45,661 nt of DNA from NCBI GenBank assembly GCA_028565635.1, contig JAOXYB010042503.1, forward strand, positions 1 through 45,661, written 5' to 3'. The stretch is from Phoronis ovalis (taxonomy: Eukaryota; Phoronida; Phoronidae). This document shows, in pieces, positions 1 to 12,828 of the stretch. The translations under genes and the position numbers were made by a program. A model generated the notes under the pieces. That model was given only the letters and a program-made list of their open reading frames with translations, was not told the DNA's origin and made no database searches. How positions within the stretch are numbered: position 1 is the stretch's first letter; the number at the start of each line of letters is the position of its first letter.

Positions 1-226
1 ATATACCTCTTTGTATCTAAAGACCTTATCTTAAGTGGCAATTAAGTTCTTCCATGTTTTGATTTCTAAACATAAAATACATATTAAACATATGCACTGC
101 ATATTTATTGAATGTTCTAGTCTCCAATTAATATTAAAATTAAAAAATTCCATTTTTGAAATTAAAGTAAAATACTTTTAACTCTGTTTCAATATGCTAC
201 AGGGTATACCTATCGTAAACAGTTAC

Positions 227-3200
227 CTGATATGGTACAGATCTGTGTTTGCGTAAAGCACCTTTCATATGAAATGCAGCAAAACAGTGAGCACAATATT
301 TTTCACTGCAATCAAGGCAAGTCTGAAAATATTGATATTTACAGTAACAGCTAGTACACAGAAGCATCAGTTTAATGATAGTAAGAAGGGTTTCTGCAGC
401 ATAACCAGATGCTATTTCAGTCAGTCCACATTTCATGAATATGTTCACATCACAGTGATAAATATTATATGCAGGTAAGATCCTGCACTTCAGCTGTTAT
501 TGGGAACTTTGTATATTTGTATAGGCTAAGCCATTGCATAGATCTATCAAGAAGACAATGTTTTACTGTGATTAAATACTTTCTTTTTGGATTTAAATTG
601 AGTAAAAATATGCTATGATCATATAACTTGTTTTTAAAATAGAATCTAAGAGACTGATGATGAAAGCTATAATTTATCACCAGTACACATCAAGTTCATT
701 ATTTTCACACCACAACTAGACTCTGAGAGCATTTAGAAATTGAAATGTTTTTTAATAATTGAAATTGTGATAGATGCCCAATTTTCAATCAAAATTATGT
801 AAGATTTTGACTTTTTTCCTACTGGGTTACCAAAACTTGAGATTGAAGCATACATACAAGAGGAAACTCGACAAAGGGATATGATCTGAGCATTCATTAG
901 TAAGTCATCAACAAATGAAAAATTCCTGAAAATTGCAATTTATAATACTGTGTTATACATGTCTCAGATGACAAGTAGATGTCTACTTGTACACATGTCC
1001 TAGCTTCCAAGTCTCCCATTGGGGGCATGAAAAGCTTTGTGGCTTATTTTCTGCTATTGTTTTAAGTAGAAAATGTAACTGAAAATACCAAATCTCTTGA
1101 CAAGTATGACACTATGTCAATTACTTACAACAGCAACAGATTTCTGTTCACATTGCCCGCATTTTGGTCCCTTTGATCTCGTTTCTTTACTTGCAGCACT
1201 CTCTCGCTGCGCAATGTAACCCATAGTTCCTGGCTGCTTGTTTCTCACTGGCAATTCTTTAGAGAAAGACAATAAATCAGAAAATTAACTAGTATCATAA
1301 GAAAATTTACAAATTCATTCTATTAACATCAGGACACGGAATTTCTGTGTTATATTATACCTCAGCCAAAAATATTATGTACTTCCATTAGCACAGCTTT
1401 ATAAACAATTCTGGCAGATTGATAAACAATGTTTTATGAATTGATATGTGATTACATCATATTATCATATTAATTACTAAAAGACAATAATTAGAATTAT
1501 TAGAATATAATTTACATTTTTTTCTATGATTTCGTGCATTATCACAATCATGATTTAAGTGTCAATAATTTATATTAGTTTATATTAGACATATACTTTT
1601 ACAGAAATTAGAATCATATAAGATAGACATGTACGAATGACGAGCTACAATAAAGTCTCATTATCCGTGTTTTTCAAAGATTTGTTTCTTTGGACTCTAG
1701 TCAGTTCATTAACGAACAATTACTAGATTGCCATGGAAACCTATGTATTGTCATATTAAATCTGCAATTTCATGAACGCTATATATTGTATATGATTCAA
1801 CACACAGTATTGCCATACGATTATTTGTCCTTACCAACATGTGTGAGGCAATGCCGAGAAAAATAAGCTAATTAAATTAAGACATACAACAAATGTTCAC
1901 TTTTTCTAATACATTTAAAACACTGTTTACAATTTGAAAAATACATTCATTATGTAAGAAAAAGTAATGAAGTATTTTTCAGAAAATGGGAAGCTGTAGG
2001 AGACTGGATGGATGAAAATTAATATGTAAAAAGAAAACATTTATTTCCTTTTTGTTGTTTCATTTGTTATTTCTCGTTTTACATATTATATACTATTTGC
2101 AATAAAAAAAATATTTCTGTTGGAAAATCTTTAATTAGGGGCTATCTATGGAAAACCAAAGGGATTACTTATAATTCTAACAAAAACTACCCCAGATTGC
2201 ACAGGTCATCTCACAGTCTATATCTACATTCACCCACCTGAGCCATCCAAAATCATCATTCCCAAGTATCATGCACTTGACAAAAATTGAAATTTTGTAA
2301 TTGACTAACATACCAGTACTAGGGAAAATATAGTAATAGTCGTTAGACTTACCGATGGGTTGATCTTTCAACACTTTAATTTTTCTAGTTCTCTGTCCTT
2401 TTTCCTTAGGCTTTTCAGGAGGTCGAGTCAGTACGTTTTGAGCATGGTTATTTAATGCTCCCTCTTGTCCAGATTTCCAAAATATTCCGCCATGCCTCCT
2501 ATACATTTGAAAGGATTAAATTTTACTACTAGACATATACAAACCGCACATAGGTACTTACTAATTTACTAGACCTAATTACTTATCCGCAACACCAGGA
2601 GTCAGTAAGCACAATAATTTATAAAACATTGTTCAGATCAGAGCAGTCAGATAAAAATAGTCGCAATGGCAATTAATTTCAATTACTGTTATATTATCAA
2701 ACTGAACAAACAAGATTCATCATGAATTATCACCAATTATAAATTACATTTTAATGAAATTGCCAATCATAACATTTCAGGGGTAATATAAACCCATGAA
2801 TAAAAGCCTCTGGGTTTTAGTGACACTCAGCCAAATCTCACTTTCAAGCATTTGCCAAACTGGTAGAATTTTAAAAAGTATTTTAATTACCATCAAAACT
2901 TGAAAGAAATAAAGATTTTCCACTTAACTTATTACCCATTATAAAAGTTATTACATATATAACAATTATTAAGTAAATCAACGATAATCATATGGATTAA
3001 AAAATAAAATGTATTTTTTATCGCAACATGACAAGCTAGTGTGACATGCATCGTGATACTCCTACTGAACAATCCTATCAGAAACCATGGAAGTAAGAAG
3101 TAACAAGAATGCCTCCACATTGAGACTGCCACTTACTCTCGTTCTTCTTTTTCTCGGCTCATTGCTAACTTCAATTCTCGTAATCTTTCTTCCATTCTTC

Positions 3201-6200
3201 GACTCTCAGCCTCCAGTTGTTTTGTATGTTCTTTAGCATTTTTTAAACTTCTGGAATTAAATTACAAAAGTAACATTATCATTTTTTTCTTGGTTTGTGA
3301 GTATGGCTTTTTTTATCTTTATCAGCTGGTTATTTTTTAAGATGGTTGTCCTATTATTAGCAGCTTATTAACACTGTATACTTCAAGGAAAAAAAGATAA
3401 ACTTATAAAATTAGTATACATATTTTGAAAAGGTACTAATATAAGGATTATGAAAAATTACATTACTTGTCTTTCTTATGATTATATAATTATCAAGAGA
3501 CTCTTTTGGGAGAAAACATTTTTTTTCAAAGCATGAACAAAAAATATAAGTCCAAAACACCTACAGATACAAAGCTGAAACTTTGCTAAAAATTACTTCC
3601 AATAGAGATCTCTTATAACGTGTCTTAGATTTTAAAAATGTTGTTTGGCCTAATACGCCCACCAACCTATGGCCTACGTGAATCCACCTTTGAATCGACC
3701 AGTCATCGCTTCGTCTTTCCCAAAATGGGCGCAATGTAACGTGCACTCTCAGGTACAAACATGGCCGCCAGTCGGACATGTTGGAAGTAATCGGGGTCAA
3801 ACTTATTCTACGTGTACTTTGATCAATATTTACCCTGTACCAAATATGAAGATGATCCGACAAAAACAAAAGCTATTATTGCGAGCTAACATCTCGAGAA
3901 CAAACATGGCCACCAGTCGGCCATCTTGAACGTGATCCACGTCGCAATTACAGACGATCTGCATTTTGACCTGTATTTAGCCCGTACCAAATATAAAGCT
4001 GATCGGATAAAAACTGAAACAGTTATTGTGCTACAAAGAAGGTGTTACGCGCAACAAAAATTGTCAAAGATTCATATCGACATTTGACCTACTTCTCAAG
4101 GTAATTTTGAAATGTCACCTGGCCTAATACGCCCACCAACCCATGGCCTACGTGAATCCACCTTTGAATCGTCAAGTCAATCCTTCGTCTTTCCCGAAAT
4201 GGGCACAACGTGAGGTGCACTCTCAGCGACAAACACGGCCGCTAAACGGCCATTATGTTGGAAGTAATCGAGGTCAAAATTATATCCGACCTGTGCTTTG
4301 ACCTGTACTTACCCTGTACCAAATAAGAAGATGATATGACGAAAGCTTAAGCCGTTATAACGAGATAAAGAAAAGGTTACATACGCCGACGACGACACCG
4401 ACGCTGCTGCCGCATACCCTACGACTATATGCCCATTCACTATTACATAGTGATGGGCATAAAAATGTATAGCATTAAAGTATACATTTAACTTTCCAAA
4501 ATTTGACAACAAGTTTATAGTTCCATTAAGTTGTGTCAAATGATACTTGTCTCCTTAATTTTGTATTTTAATTATTTAAATAAATTAAATGATTTTTTGA
4601 TCCCGTTTGTTACATTACTGGAGACATGTGCCAATACAGTGGCAGTCATAGGCAGATGTAGTTAGTACAAGTACATTTGAATTTTAAAGTAATTCCTTAA
4701 TCTTTTGCTCATACATGAAATGCTGTACAGTTATATTAACATTTAACTTAATAAATTTTCTGTCAATATTGAAGAAAAGAACTCATCTCAAAAAATACAT
4801 TTCTAGACACATTCTGATACTCGAGAGAGGACAAATTACAATTTCAGCACAAAGCTATATAGTCTGAACATTTATATTATAATAGTGCATATTAAATTAC
4901 AAAGTTTAATAATTGTTTTAAATTTATTATTATGGTACTATAATGAAATGTTAAACGTATGAAAAGTCAACTTTAGGATTCTATAAAAGAGCATTATAAT
5001 AAGAGGGTGGATGGATGGGAATTATTTACAGCAACTTTAATAATTTTAAAGCAAGGAAGAATTATTCATTAATGATACTCAAAAGGTCCACTCGAGAATT
5101 GATCACTGACACGCAAATGCAAAAAACATGGCAACTAACAAGAAGTTGATTAAATCGAACAAATGAATGTGGTTAATGCTTTCCCTCCAATCAAGCTAAT
5201 TTCTGATTCCTAACAAAGCAGACCAGATAGCACTCTCAATGAAAATTAGAAAATCAATCATCTTTTATAATTTGAAAATAAACTTATAAGTAATAATCAT
5301 CATTATGCAAGAGTGAAAGTATATTTACTACATGCAATTTGTACGCAACCACCATTTAAATTCAAAAGAATTACTAACGTCAGGATCCGCACATCTATAT
5401 ACAGCATAGCAACCCCCCATTAAATCTCTTAGTAAAGGCAGTTGAAAGAGTTTTCATCAGGAAATAGGGACCATCTCATAAAACAAATCTTTGCCATGCA
5501 GTGATTGGATAAATATATTGTACTCAACCACTTTTTATAGAGGGGCCACGGAAGCTCAGATGGTCAGTAAGGTTACAGGTTCAAATCCCGCATGGGTCAT
5601 TAATGATTGTGTTCCTAAGTAAGATACTTTATCCTCATTTGCTTCTCAGTGTTTATAACATTGGGAAGTAACCTGCGATAGACTAGCTTCCTATCCAAGC
5701 AGAATACACTCTGAGTCGCATAATGCTACGGAAACGGTATAAGGCCTGGCCTGATGGGCCAAATATGGTCTGGATTAGACTTTACTTTTGTTTTTATAGA
5801 TTTATACAATCATTCTCAGATACATGTACATTCATATATATTTAATGAGACAAGTACAATTTACATCACAAAACACCGGGACAAAACATTTTCATGAAAA
5901 TTATAGCATACTTATCTTTATGGAAATAGCAAATGTTGTATAAAGTGTTCAAGTTTAAACCCCAGTTATTTATATATTCTTTTACACTTTTATCTGAATT
6001 ATTGTTGATATTTTTCAAGCAGGTTTGGACGTACTGTACAAAATGAAAATCCTAGGAAATACAACATAAATTCCCAAAACTTACATCTTTTGGCAGGTTG
6101 TCCAAATCTTCAAAAGATGTAGCTGAGGCGGCAGGTTTCCAATTTACATTTATTAGTGTATTAGGTACATTCTAATATTTTTATGTTTTGATAATTTAAG

Positions 6201-9200
6201 TTTCGGTTTATTGAAAAAGTTGCCAAAATGAAATTTAGCCATATTTGTTTGTCCCCACATTTCTTAGCTGTACTTTTCATATTCAGGAGATGTCTGATTT
6301 CCTTTTCTGATATAATGGACAAAACTCCATCAAGCAAAACTTATTTTCAGAACATGACCAAAATAAAATGGATTTAGGTCCTCTACACAAAGTCAAACTT
6401 GTATTATAATGGGATTTCTTTTAGTTGAAATTTTTTTCTTTCAGTTCAATCAAAGTTGTGTTAATGTTTTACAAGCTTTAGCACGTAGTTTTAATGGTCT
6501 GAAATTTCAGCATGCTCGTGTAGTACATATCAGAGAGGCATAAAAACTGGTAAAGCATTGAACAATTGAATTTACCCACTTTTGTATTAATTTTCTTTGA
6601 CTGAGCTAATTAAAAATACAAATTTCACATTAAGCAAAAATACATAGCAGTATAATCATAGTAATGAAATCTTACCTAACAGTATGGAATCTATTCCAAA
6701 ACATCACCACAATTATCAAAAGTAAGCTAGGCTATAATATTTTTCTAACAACTAAAATTCAGTTTTTAAACTTTATGTGTGAGACTAGAGATGCAATGTA
6801 ATTGCAGTCACTAATAATACTGTGGAAGATACATGCTTACTTACATGCTTAGCTAGTAGCTAGCATAAGAGATAATTAGTTTAATAAGTGCTGATCTTTG
6901 ATGTTATGTAATCTGTTTTGTAGAATCATTTGGTAGATATGTGGGGTCCAGGGTAAAAAACCCTGTGGTAAATAACAGTTGCCAAAAATAAAAATATACT
7001 CTCATAAATCAAAAAACACAGAAAGTGTATCCTGTTGTAAATAACTTTCCTGAAATAGATACCCTGCGTAAAATTTACTTGTAAATTATATACCCTCTTG
7101 TAATTATCATATGTCAAAATTTACAGACCTTAATTTTTCATACCTGTCATAAATGCATTTTCCAAGATTAACACCTGTTAAACCGATTAAGCGAATGTTT
7201 TTGAAAATATACCCTTTGGTAAATATCTAACAAGAAAAATATACCCTGTGATAAACAAGACTTTGAAAAGTGTGAAAAACATACCCTGTGACAATGTGGG
7301 AGTAGAAAAAAGTTGGCCTATTGATCCAATAATTGTATAGCGACTTTGAATGACAGTATTCCCAGGGTAAAACCATTATACCAAGATGATTCAAGCTACT
7401 TTCATTTCAATGTCTGCACTGTTTTGCTTCATGACTGATATTTCTTTTAAATATCATGACATTTGTAAAAACAAATAATAAAACTTGTACTTGATTCAGA
7501 TCTAGTGATTATTTATAAGATGTCTGGATTAATGGTAAACTTTATGTTCCACTTGTTAGCGCATGTATAGCAAATACAGTTACCTGAGGTCGGAATATTA
7601 TTTCTGTTATTTAAAATACCCGGAATTTATCTGAGTCTATATGTATGTAATTGTTCTAGTTCTCCATGTAGCGTTAAAAGAACCTTAGCACAGGAAGGCT
7701 GATTTTAAGGTATACGTGAATATACATGACCTTGAGGGAAGATATTATTCCCCTGCAACCAAGCATTTCCTGATAAAAGTACAAATTAGTTATAATGAAC
7801 ACATACAGTCATTGCTGATTAAAAAACTGCTCTGCGTGCAACTATTGCATGTAAATATTTTTAATAAAATTATACTATTCAATGATGTTTGCTTTAAGGC
7901 TAACCTACAAAACACCCTCGTTACTCTTTAAAAAAAATTCATGAAAAATCCATGTAACATTTTTTTTCATACATAATCAATATTTTCTAAAATTATAACG
8001 TCATGCTATGTCATGGTGTTATTTATAAACGCATGTGTGCAACGCATGAAATTTAAATAAACATTTTATGACACCTCATAACAATCCAAAAATTCAGCGG
8101 ACCTAAAGTCGAGCTAACTATGTTTTTAAGAGGTAAACAATACTCCCATTATTTGTTATGATGAAATATTAAATACCGTGAATAATCTTTGAATTATTAA
8201 TTAATGTTTAAAAAAATTAATGATTTTATTTGCTAAAAAAATAAATTGATTATATAAACAAAATCCTGTCGTTTACTTGCTAAAAATATAGTTAGCATGA
8301 ATTTTAATCTTTAGTACTGTTTTTTTCTGCAGGATATACCTAATGATATTTGTAGGGTGTTATTAATTAAACGCTAACACAATTTCATACATTTCACACA
8401 ATAACTTGAAAATATCAATGTGAAAACAACTACTGTATGTAAAAAACATGTAATGCAAATTTTTCACAAATTCCCATGTGTTTGAGATTCTTTATAAAAA
8501 TGTGTACTTTCCCCTTAAAATTTAATTAAACAACAAAAAAAAATGATCTATGACAAATCTTTTCAACATCATGATGCCCTACATTTATTTTCTGCAGATC
8601 TGTAATCCCTACATTAAAACTATCTAGTAGTTAATGCCAATTTCCCGGCTCATCAATTACATTTAGTGACAAATCTTACTCATTTTACTGCTAATCACAG
8701 TTTCTGTATTTAGTCACCAGCCACTAAGTGGATCAGCCATAAAGTCACCAAAGTAAAATATTAAACAAACCAGTGATCTCTAAAATGTAGAATTCAGTTG
8801 AAAATTCTTTCTAAACATTGCAGGACTGTAATGATAAAAAATCTTTTAAGATTTTAAATTTTTCTAGTAAAAGTTACGCGGCCAACTTTTACACAAAAAA
8901 ATTATCATTTTAATTATTGGTTGCGAATACTAAACAAGCATGCTTATCTCATATTTCTCAATCTCCTTATTGTGAACAAGACTCTTGGCAGGGATTACTT
9001 CGATATAGTATGGGTTGGATGTGACTATGAGAGTAAAAATACCGGACCATATCTAAACAAAAAATGTCGAAAACTCCAAAACACCCCATCCTATTCCAAA
9101 TATTGTGGCTGAGTTCTATGTGGATTTGTATGAACTTTCATTTTAAAGTTCAGAATACTGTTATTTATTATATGAGATATTGTACAATCTACAAAAATTA

Positions 9201-9416
9201 GACTTATTCTATACCTTCCCAACAAATCTCTTGACTAGATCTCCAAAATCATATGCATGTACCAAAATTCCCTCATAACAAAACTTGTCTAGAAATTAGA
9301 AATTAATATCTTAACAGTCATAGATCACTTACTTAGCTTTCAGTCGGACAGAAACATCGTCTTTTCTGGCTGAAATATTGAAGCCAGACATTGTGTGACA
9401 GGATACAGTTGTAGCT
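227..9416 (-). CDS. ZBBX: ZBBX-like B-box zinc-finger protein, N-terminal part (gene runs off the left edge)
   Basis: Five exons splice in frame: 9333-9416 (ATG at 9391), 3137-3250, 2353-2498, 1129-1256 and 227-322. They give 181 residues. The first exon has an acceptor (cag at 9417-9419) upstream of the ATG, so a 5' untranslated exon must lie further right. Residues about 21-58 are a charged helix likely to form a coiled coil (EAESRRMEERLRELKL). A conserved-looking segment with FWKSGQEG follows. A B-box zinc finger then spans exons 4-5: C139-x2-C142, C151-x2-C154, C159-x2-C162, H167 and H175. From memory this order (coiled coil, WKSGQ segment, B-box, KGALRKHR) matches vertebrate ZBBX, which has been linked with ciliated tissues; its molecular role is not established. 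The first coding intron is about 6.1 kb and holds a SINE and a dispersed repeat. A donor (gtaact) follows residue 181, so the C-terminal part lies outside the window. Confidence 0.86.
323..1128 (-). other. Intron 4 of the ZBBX-like gene
   Basis: It begins with gtaagt (1128-1123) and ends with a pyrimidine-poor but usable ttttcag (323-325). No conserved coding segment or repeat was recognised inside. The perfect palindrome near 970-989 (ACAAGTAGA/TCTACTTGT) is too short to interpret. Confidence 0.7.
3647..4400 (+). repeat. Dispersed repeat, locus 1 (period about 474 bp, 1.6 units)
   Basis: A unit beginning GGCCTAATACGCCCACCAAC starts at 3647 and again at 4121, so the period is 474 bp. Each unit contains weaker subrepeats: ACAAACATGGCCACCAGTCGG with an inverted GGCCAT, then TTGGAAGTAATC, then CTGTACTTTGACCTGTATTTA, then ACCAAATATGAAGCTGATC. 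The locus lies inside the large first coding intron of the ZBBX-like gene. The same unit occurs reversed at 16605-17010 and in direct orientation at 18690-19920. No coding capacity was recognised; the open frames here are broken and short. It may be a satellite-like array or the inside of a non-autonomous transposon. Confidence 0.85.
4428..4461. repeat. Short hairpin at the end of repeat locus 1
   Basis: TATGCCCATTCACTA is followed after five bases by TAGTGATGGGCATA, a 14-15 bp stem with one bulged base. It sits just beyond the GC-rich end of the dispersed repeat and may be the end structure of that element. Its function is unknown. Confidence 0.6.
4470..5531. other. Intron sequence with no recognised feature
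   Basis: AT-rich sequence inside the first coding intron of the ZBBX-like gene, between the dispersed repeat and the SINE. No exon, RNA gene or repeat could be supported. Confidence 0.6.
5542..5790 (+). mobile_element. tRNA-derived SINE with target-site duplication
   Basis: A 249 bp element is flanked by an exact 10 bp direct repeat, TTTTTATAGA, at 5532-5541 and 5791-5800. Its left end resembles a tRNA gene. A box-A-like stretch lies at 5551-5564 (GAAGCTCAGATGGT) and a clear box B at 5578-5588 (GGTTCAAATCC), the two RNA polymerase III promoter parts. The spacing between them is shorter than in a working tRNA, and the rest does not fold as a cloverleaf. A central part (CCTAAGTAAGATACTTTATC, then CATTTGCTTCTCAG) resembles the conserved core found in several invertebrate SINE groups, but I cannot assign the family. 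It lies in antisense orientation inside the first coding intron of the ZBBX-like gene. Confidence 0.85.
5801..6930. other. Intron sequence with no recognised feature
   Basis: AT-rich intron of the ZBBX-like gene. No coding or RNA feature seen. Confidence 0.55.
6940..7380. repeat. Degenerate array of TACCCT...GTAAAT units (MITE-like)
   Basis: The motif ATACCCTGTGGTAAATA and variants recur at irregular 30-45 bp spacing, for example near 6960, 7030, 7060, 7090, 7210, 7240 and 7285. The array is flanked by GGGTCCAGGGTAAAA on the left and CCCAGGGTAAAACC on the right. Inverted ends are not clear. The make-up resembles the internal arrays of the GC-ended elements elsewhere in the window. Confidence 0.5.
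7390..9332. other. Intron sequence with no recognised feature
   Basis: Remainder of the first coding intron of the ZBBX-like gene. It is strongly AT-rich with only short open frames that resemble no family known to me. Confidence 0.55.
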
Positions 9417-10840
9417 CTGAAAGAAAATCAAGGTACTAAACATATTCCATTTTGATAACTTCTGCTGTCAGCACTGACTGATCTGTAGACAGCGAAATAC
9501 TGAACAAATCAGTCTTCTAATGCTACTTAATTCTGTGTCTAGAAAATAAATAGTGGTTAAATTTCACAAAAAAGTTTATTAATATTTTATAAAAAATTGA
9601 CCCGAGCAACAAAATGTTACATGTCACTAGCACGCATAATTACAAAAAAATATTCAGGTCACAGCACTATTCAAATAATTAAGATCAACCCTTACCACTT
9701 CTCTGTAACTTCTATTTTTCAACACCTAAAAATAAACAAAAAAATAGCATAAATCAATTATAATTATTAGTTAAGATTAAACATATCCGCCTAGAAATGA
9801 CTCCTACAATAATGAACATTTAACTCAATAACAAGGTTGAATGTGTAATGATAGAACACCTTAGAAAGCCTGTCACAGATTTGTAACTTTGCCAATTGTT
9901 GTCTAGTACTTCATATTGCCAAAGAATACTAAAAGAAAAGCTCAATGGAATTATGACAGCTAGCTAACAGGTTTATTTAGTGAAAGTTAGCGTGATATAT
10001 TTAATTTGGATCACAGTACATGTAAGTGCTTAATTAAGGTATATTATAAAGTAAAAGTCCAGGATAACTTACTATTTCCATAAATTAATTTTCATATCAA
10101 AGAAGGAAAAATGGAAAGGTTAATTAGGATCTATAGACATTAAACATCAAGCACAATTTAAAAATGTATTCTAACATACAAAATGTTATCATGTACAAGT
10201 CCTCTGAGACTGGAAATGTCAAGGGGCTTTTGATCCTATATTGAACCGTGCATATCTATTATGCCTTACAGTGTGTACTATGAGAGAGACAGGTTCTGTA
10301 CCCTTTAGTGTCTGTGAAGCATTAACAAAGATTGGTGGGGACCATAAACCCACAGAATACAATGCTGAATATTTCTTGATTTTTTTTGCATATGTGTATA
10401 TGTCATAAAACTGTACTAAGTTACTTATTTAATGGAATAAACAAAATTTTATGAAAGTAACATGATTGTCTTTCTTAATTCTTGAGATGTAATAGTATTC
10501 TCAGCACAACTTTGATTTTGATGCTTATACAAATAAAAATGAAAATGTTTCAATGTCTAAATAACTTAAAGTTGTGTCCAGAAATGTATGGGATGGTATT
10601 TCCTAAAACCTTTGACAAGGAAAAATTGCACCACAGGCGTGACGGTTATATCATAGGTTTTCTCTCTGCCTTACCGGAACCTAAGATAAAATTTGAATTT
10701 CCCTGCCTAAGAGGGCGACCGTCCTCTTTTGTTTAGTCCCATGCATGTAACAGTACATTATAATACAGTGGCTTTATAGGTGGGAAATAATGATCATCTA
10801 GTCTGACCACCTGGGTGTTGTTACTCCGTAGGTTTCTTAG
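9417..10840. other. Upstream flank of the ZBBX-like gene, no gene seen
   Basis: This is the left part of the intergenic or 5' untranslated region between the divergent ZBBX-like and MBLAC1 genes. An untranslated first exon of the ZBBX-like gene must lie somewhere to the right of 9417, but I could not place it. No promoter element was recognised with confidence. Confidence 0.5.
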
Positions 10841-11253
10841 TGTAAGGAGCTAGTAGGGATATATGCCGCTGACTTTGTAATAGGGTACCATTTTCGACAA
10901 ATTTTAGCATTTTTCGGTATACACTATAGTTTTTTAATTCCAGGCTGTTTTGAAATTTTTGGTATATTTTGGGGTACAAATTTTAGAATTTTTTGGGATA
11001 GAGTAGATCTAAAAATTATACCCCTGGTGGCACCCCAAAATCGTAATCAAGAAAAAAATCCAGGATTGTTGCATGATTCCACTACAATAGTGAGATACAG
11101 TTCTTCTTCTTCTTCCATTATAGTGCATAGCTCTGGATAGAGTAATTCGCACTTGAGAGTGTATGTGCACATGTGCAAAAAAATGTTGGAGCTTAAAAAA
11201 CAAATTCAAATTCCAAAACCATATGTGCAATATATACAATTATCCATCGATCT

Positions 11254-11692
11254 TCAGACTAGTTGGATGCGTTGAAGGCTCCACTTGAAACCTTCCAGCG
11301 AATCTGCTGAGGTAGTCGCACTGGGGATGGTGTTCCATATGCGGACTGTGCTTGGAAAGAAGGAGTATTTGTAAATGTCTAAACGGCAGTAGGAAGGGAT
11401 AATTAAGCAACCCTGGTATCGACCACGTGTAGATTGTGTTGGTTGTATATACTGGTGTGCAAGAATATCAATAAGATTGTTTTGGATCTTATACATCATA
11501 GTAGCCTTCGCTTTAGCATGTCTTTCTTGTAGAGACTCCCATCCAAGTTGATGGATCATAGATGATGGACTGGCATCTCTGCTGTAATCATTGCAAACAA
11601 AGCGTGCACCTCGCCTCTGACACATTTCTAATCTGTTGATGTTGTCCTTTGTGTGAGGGTCCCATACTACTGAAGCGTATTCCACAACATAT
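11254..11692 (-). mobile_element. LINE fragment: C-terminal end of a reverse-transcriptase polyprotein
   Basis: An open frame of 143 codons (GTG at 11685, stop at 11254) reads EYASVVWDPHTKDNINRLEM, then QRRGARFV, then SMIHQLGWESLQERHAKAK, and ends with VRIWNTIPSATTSADSLEGFK. From memory this is the segment after the palm and thumb of non-LTR retrotransposon reverse transcriptases of the CR1/Jockey kind. The catalytic domain and endonuclease are missing, so the copy is 5'-truncated and inactive. Its upstream edge coincides with one arm of a 2.3 kb inverted repeat. It is not a host gene. Confidence 0.85.
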
Positions 11693-11795
11693 TTGTCCTA
11701 GACTCCTTGGTAGCAATTTATGGAAAGTGACCCACACACACAGGTGTCGCTTTTATGCATGGATGAACGACAGTTATTGTGGACAGTTAAATTCA
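11672..11795 (+). repeat. Left arm of a 2.3 kb inverted repeat
   Basis: About 95-120 bp is repeated in reverse complement at 13885-13992. The arm includes GTCCTAGACTCCTTGGTAGC, AATTTATGGAAAGTGACCC and AGGTGTCGCTTTTATGCATG. The two arms are nearly identical over their central 80 bp and diverge at both ends. The LINE reading frame starts inside the outer edge of this arm. Confidence 0.85.
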
Positions 11796-12828
11796 AAAAT
11801 AACGATCATGTCAAATAAGTTAGTTTTGTTACTAATCGGACTAACGATTAGGACTATGACTAGTTCCCATTGGGTTGACCGACACCTACAACTACTAACC
11901 CTAAGGCCTAACTTCCTAAGCTAAAGCAATTTCAAAGATCAGACGAAAGGATAATTCATAATATCATCATGTTTCGTTGTGTTGCACCAAAAACAAAGTT
12001 TACATTGTGCCTTACTGGACTTTATTCATCTTGTTTGCAATTGATTCTCACCTCTAAATTGTCGATCACTTGAGAATTTATAGGGGATTTTCCCCAAACT
12101 GTTTCCAATTTAGGCGCCGTTTCCAACATATACAAAAATTCAATATGGCCGACGGAAGAAGGAATGTAGCGCTTATAGAAAACTTATTTCGATTAATGTA
12201 TATTTTATAAGTAAAACGTCTACAACATATAAAAAAAACGTTAGTTTTATTCATTTTACGTACCAGATACAGTACAGATTAAGCCATAACGTATCATACT
12301 TCTTATTTTTCACCACACAGTAGTAAACAAACTATGTACACCAGGTGGCAGTCAGTACACATACATTTCATGCTGGACAGACGAAGGTTCTCAAGCGCTC
12401 GTACCGGTGGTAAGGCTGTTACTTACTATTTACTTCGGGATTTACTTAGTTACTTATTTCCATAGAACTTGAAACATTGTCTCCTGTACTTGTCTAGATC
12501 ATTGGATTTACAGTTACTTCCCATTACACATGTACTTTCCATACATACTAACTTATTCTAGAGAATTCTGTAGTGCCTTACTAGTTACTTCTAGTACTCT
12601 TTAGTCTTTAATAGTCTTAGGCTTTAATACTTAGAATAATAGTGAATAGTGTGTTCTGCACTTCAGTTGCATGATGATCAAGTAGCACTTAAGCCCGGGA
12701 TAACAAGCCTGTAATGCTATCGTTGTGGTATGAAAAGTTGTCCAAAGTCGAAGCAATCATATATAGCTATTAAAATTAACTATATTGATACATTTATTGA
12801 TAGTCCCGATTTCGTGAGTTCGTGCTAC

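Noticed and set aside
3561-3929. Open frames of 86-102 codons on both strands
   Set aside because: They lie in the dispersed repeat, and the same sequence at the other loci does not keep the frames.
5542-5620. tRNA gene
   Set aside because: Box A and box B are present, but the spacing is wrong, no acceptor stem pairs, and the unit is flanked by a target duplication. It is a SINE head.
11254-11685. Functional host gene for the 143-codon frame
   Set aside because: The sequence is the C-terminal piece of a LINE polyprotein with no catalytic domain.
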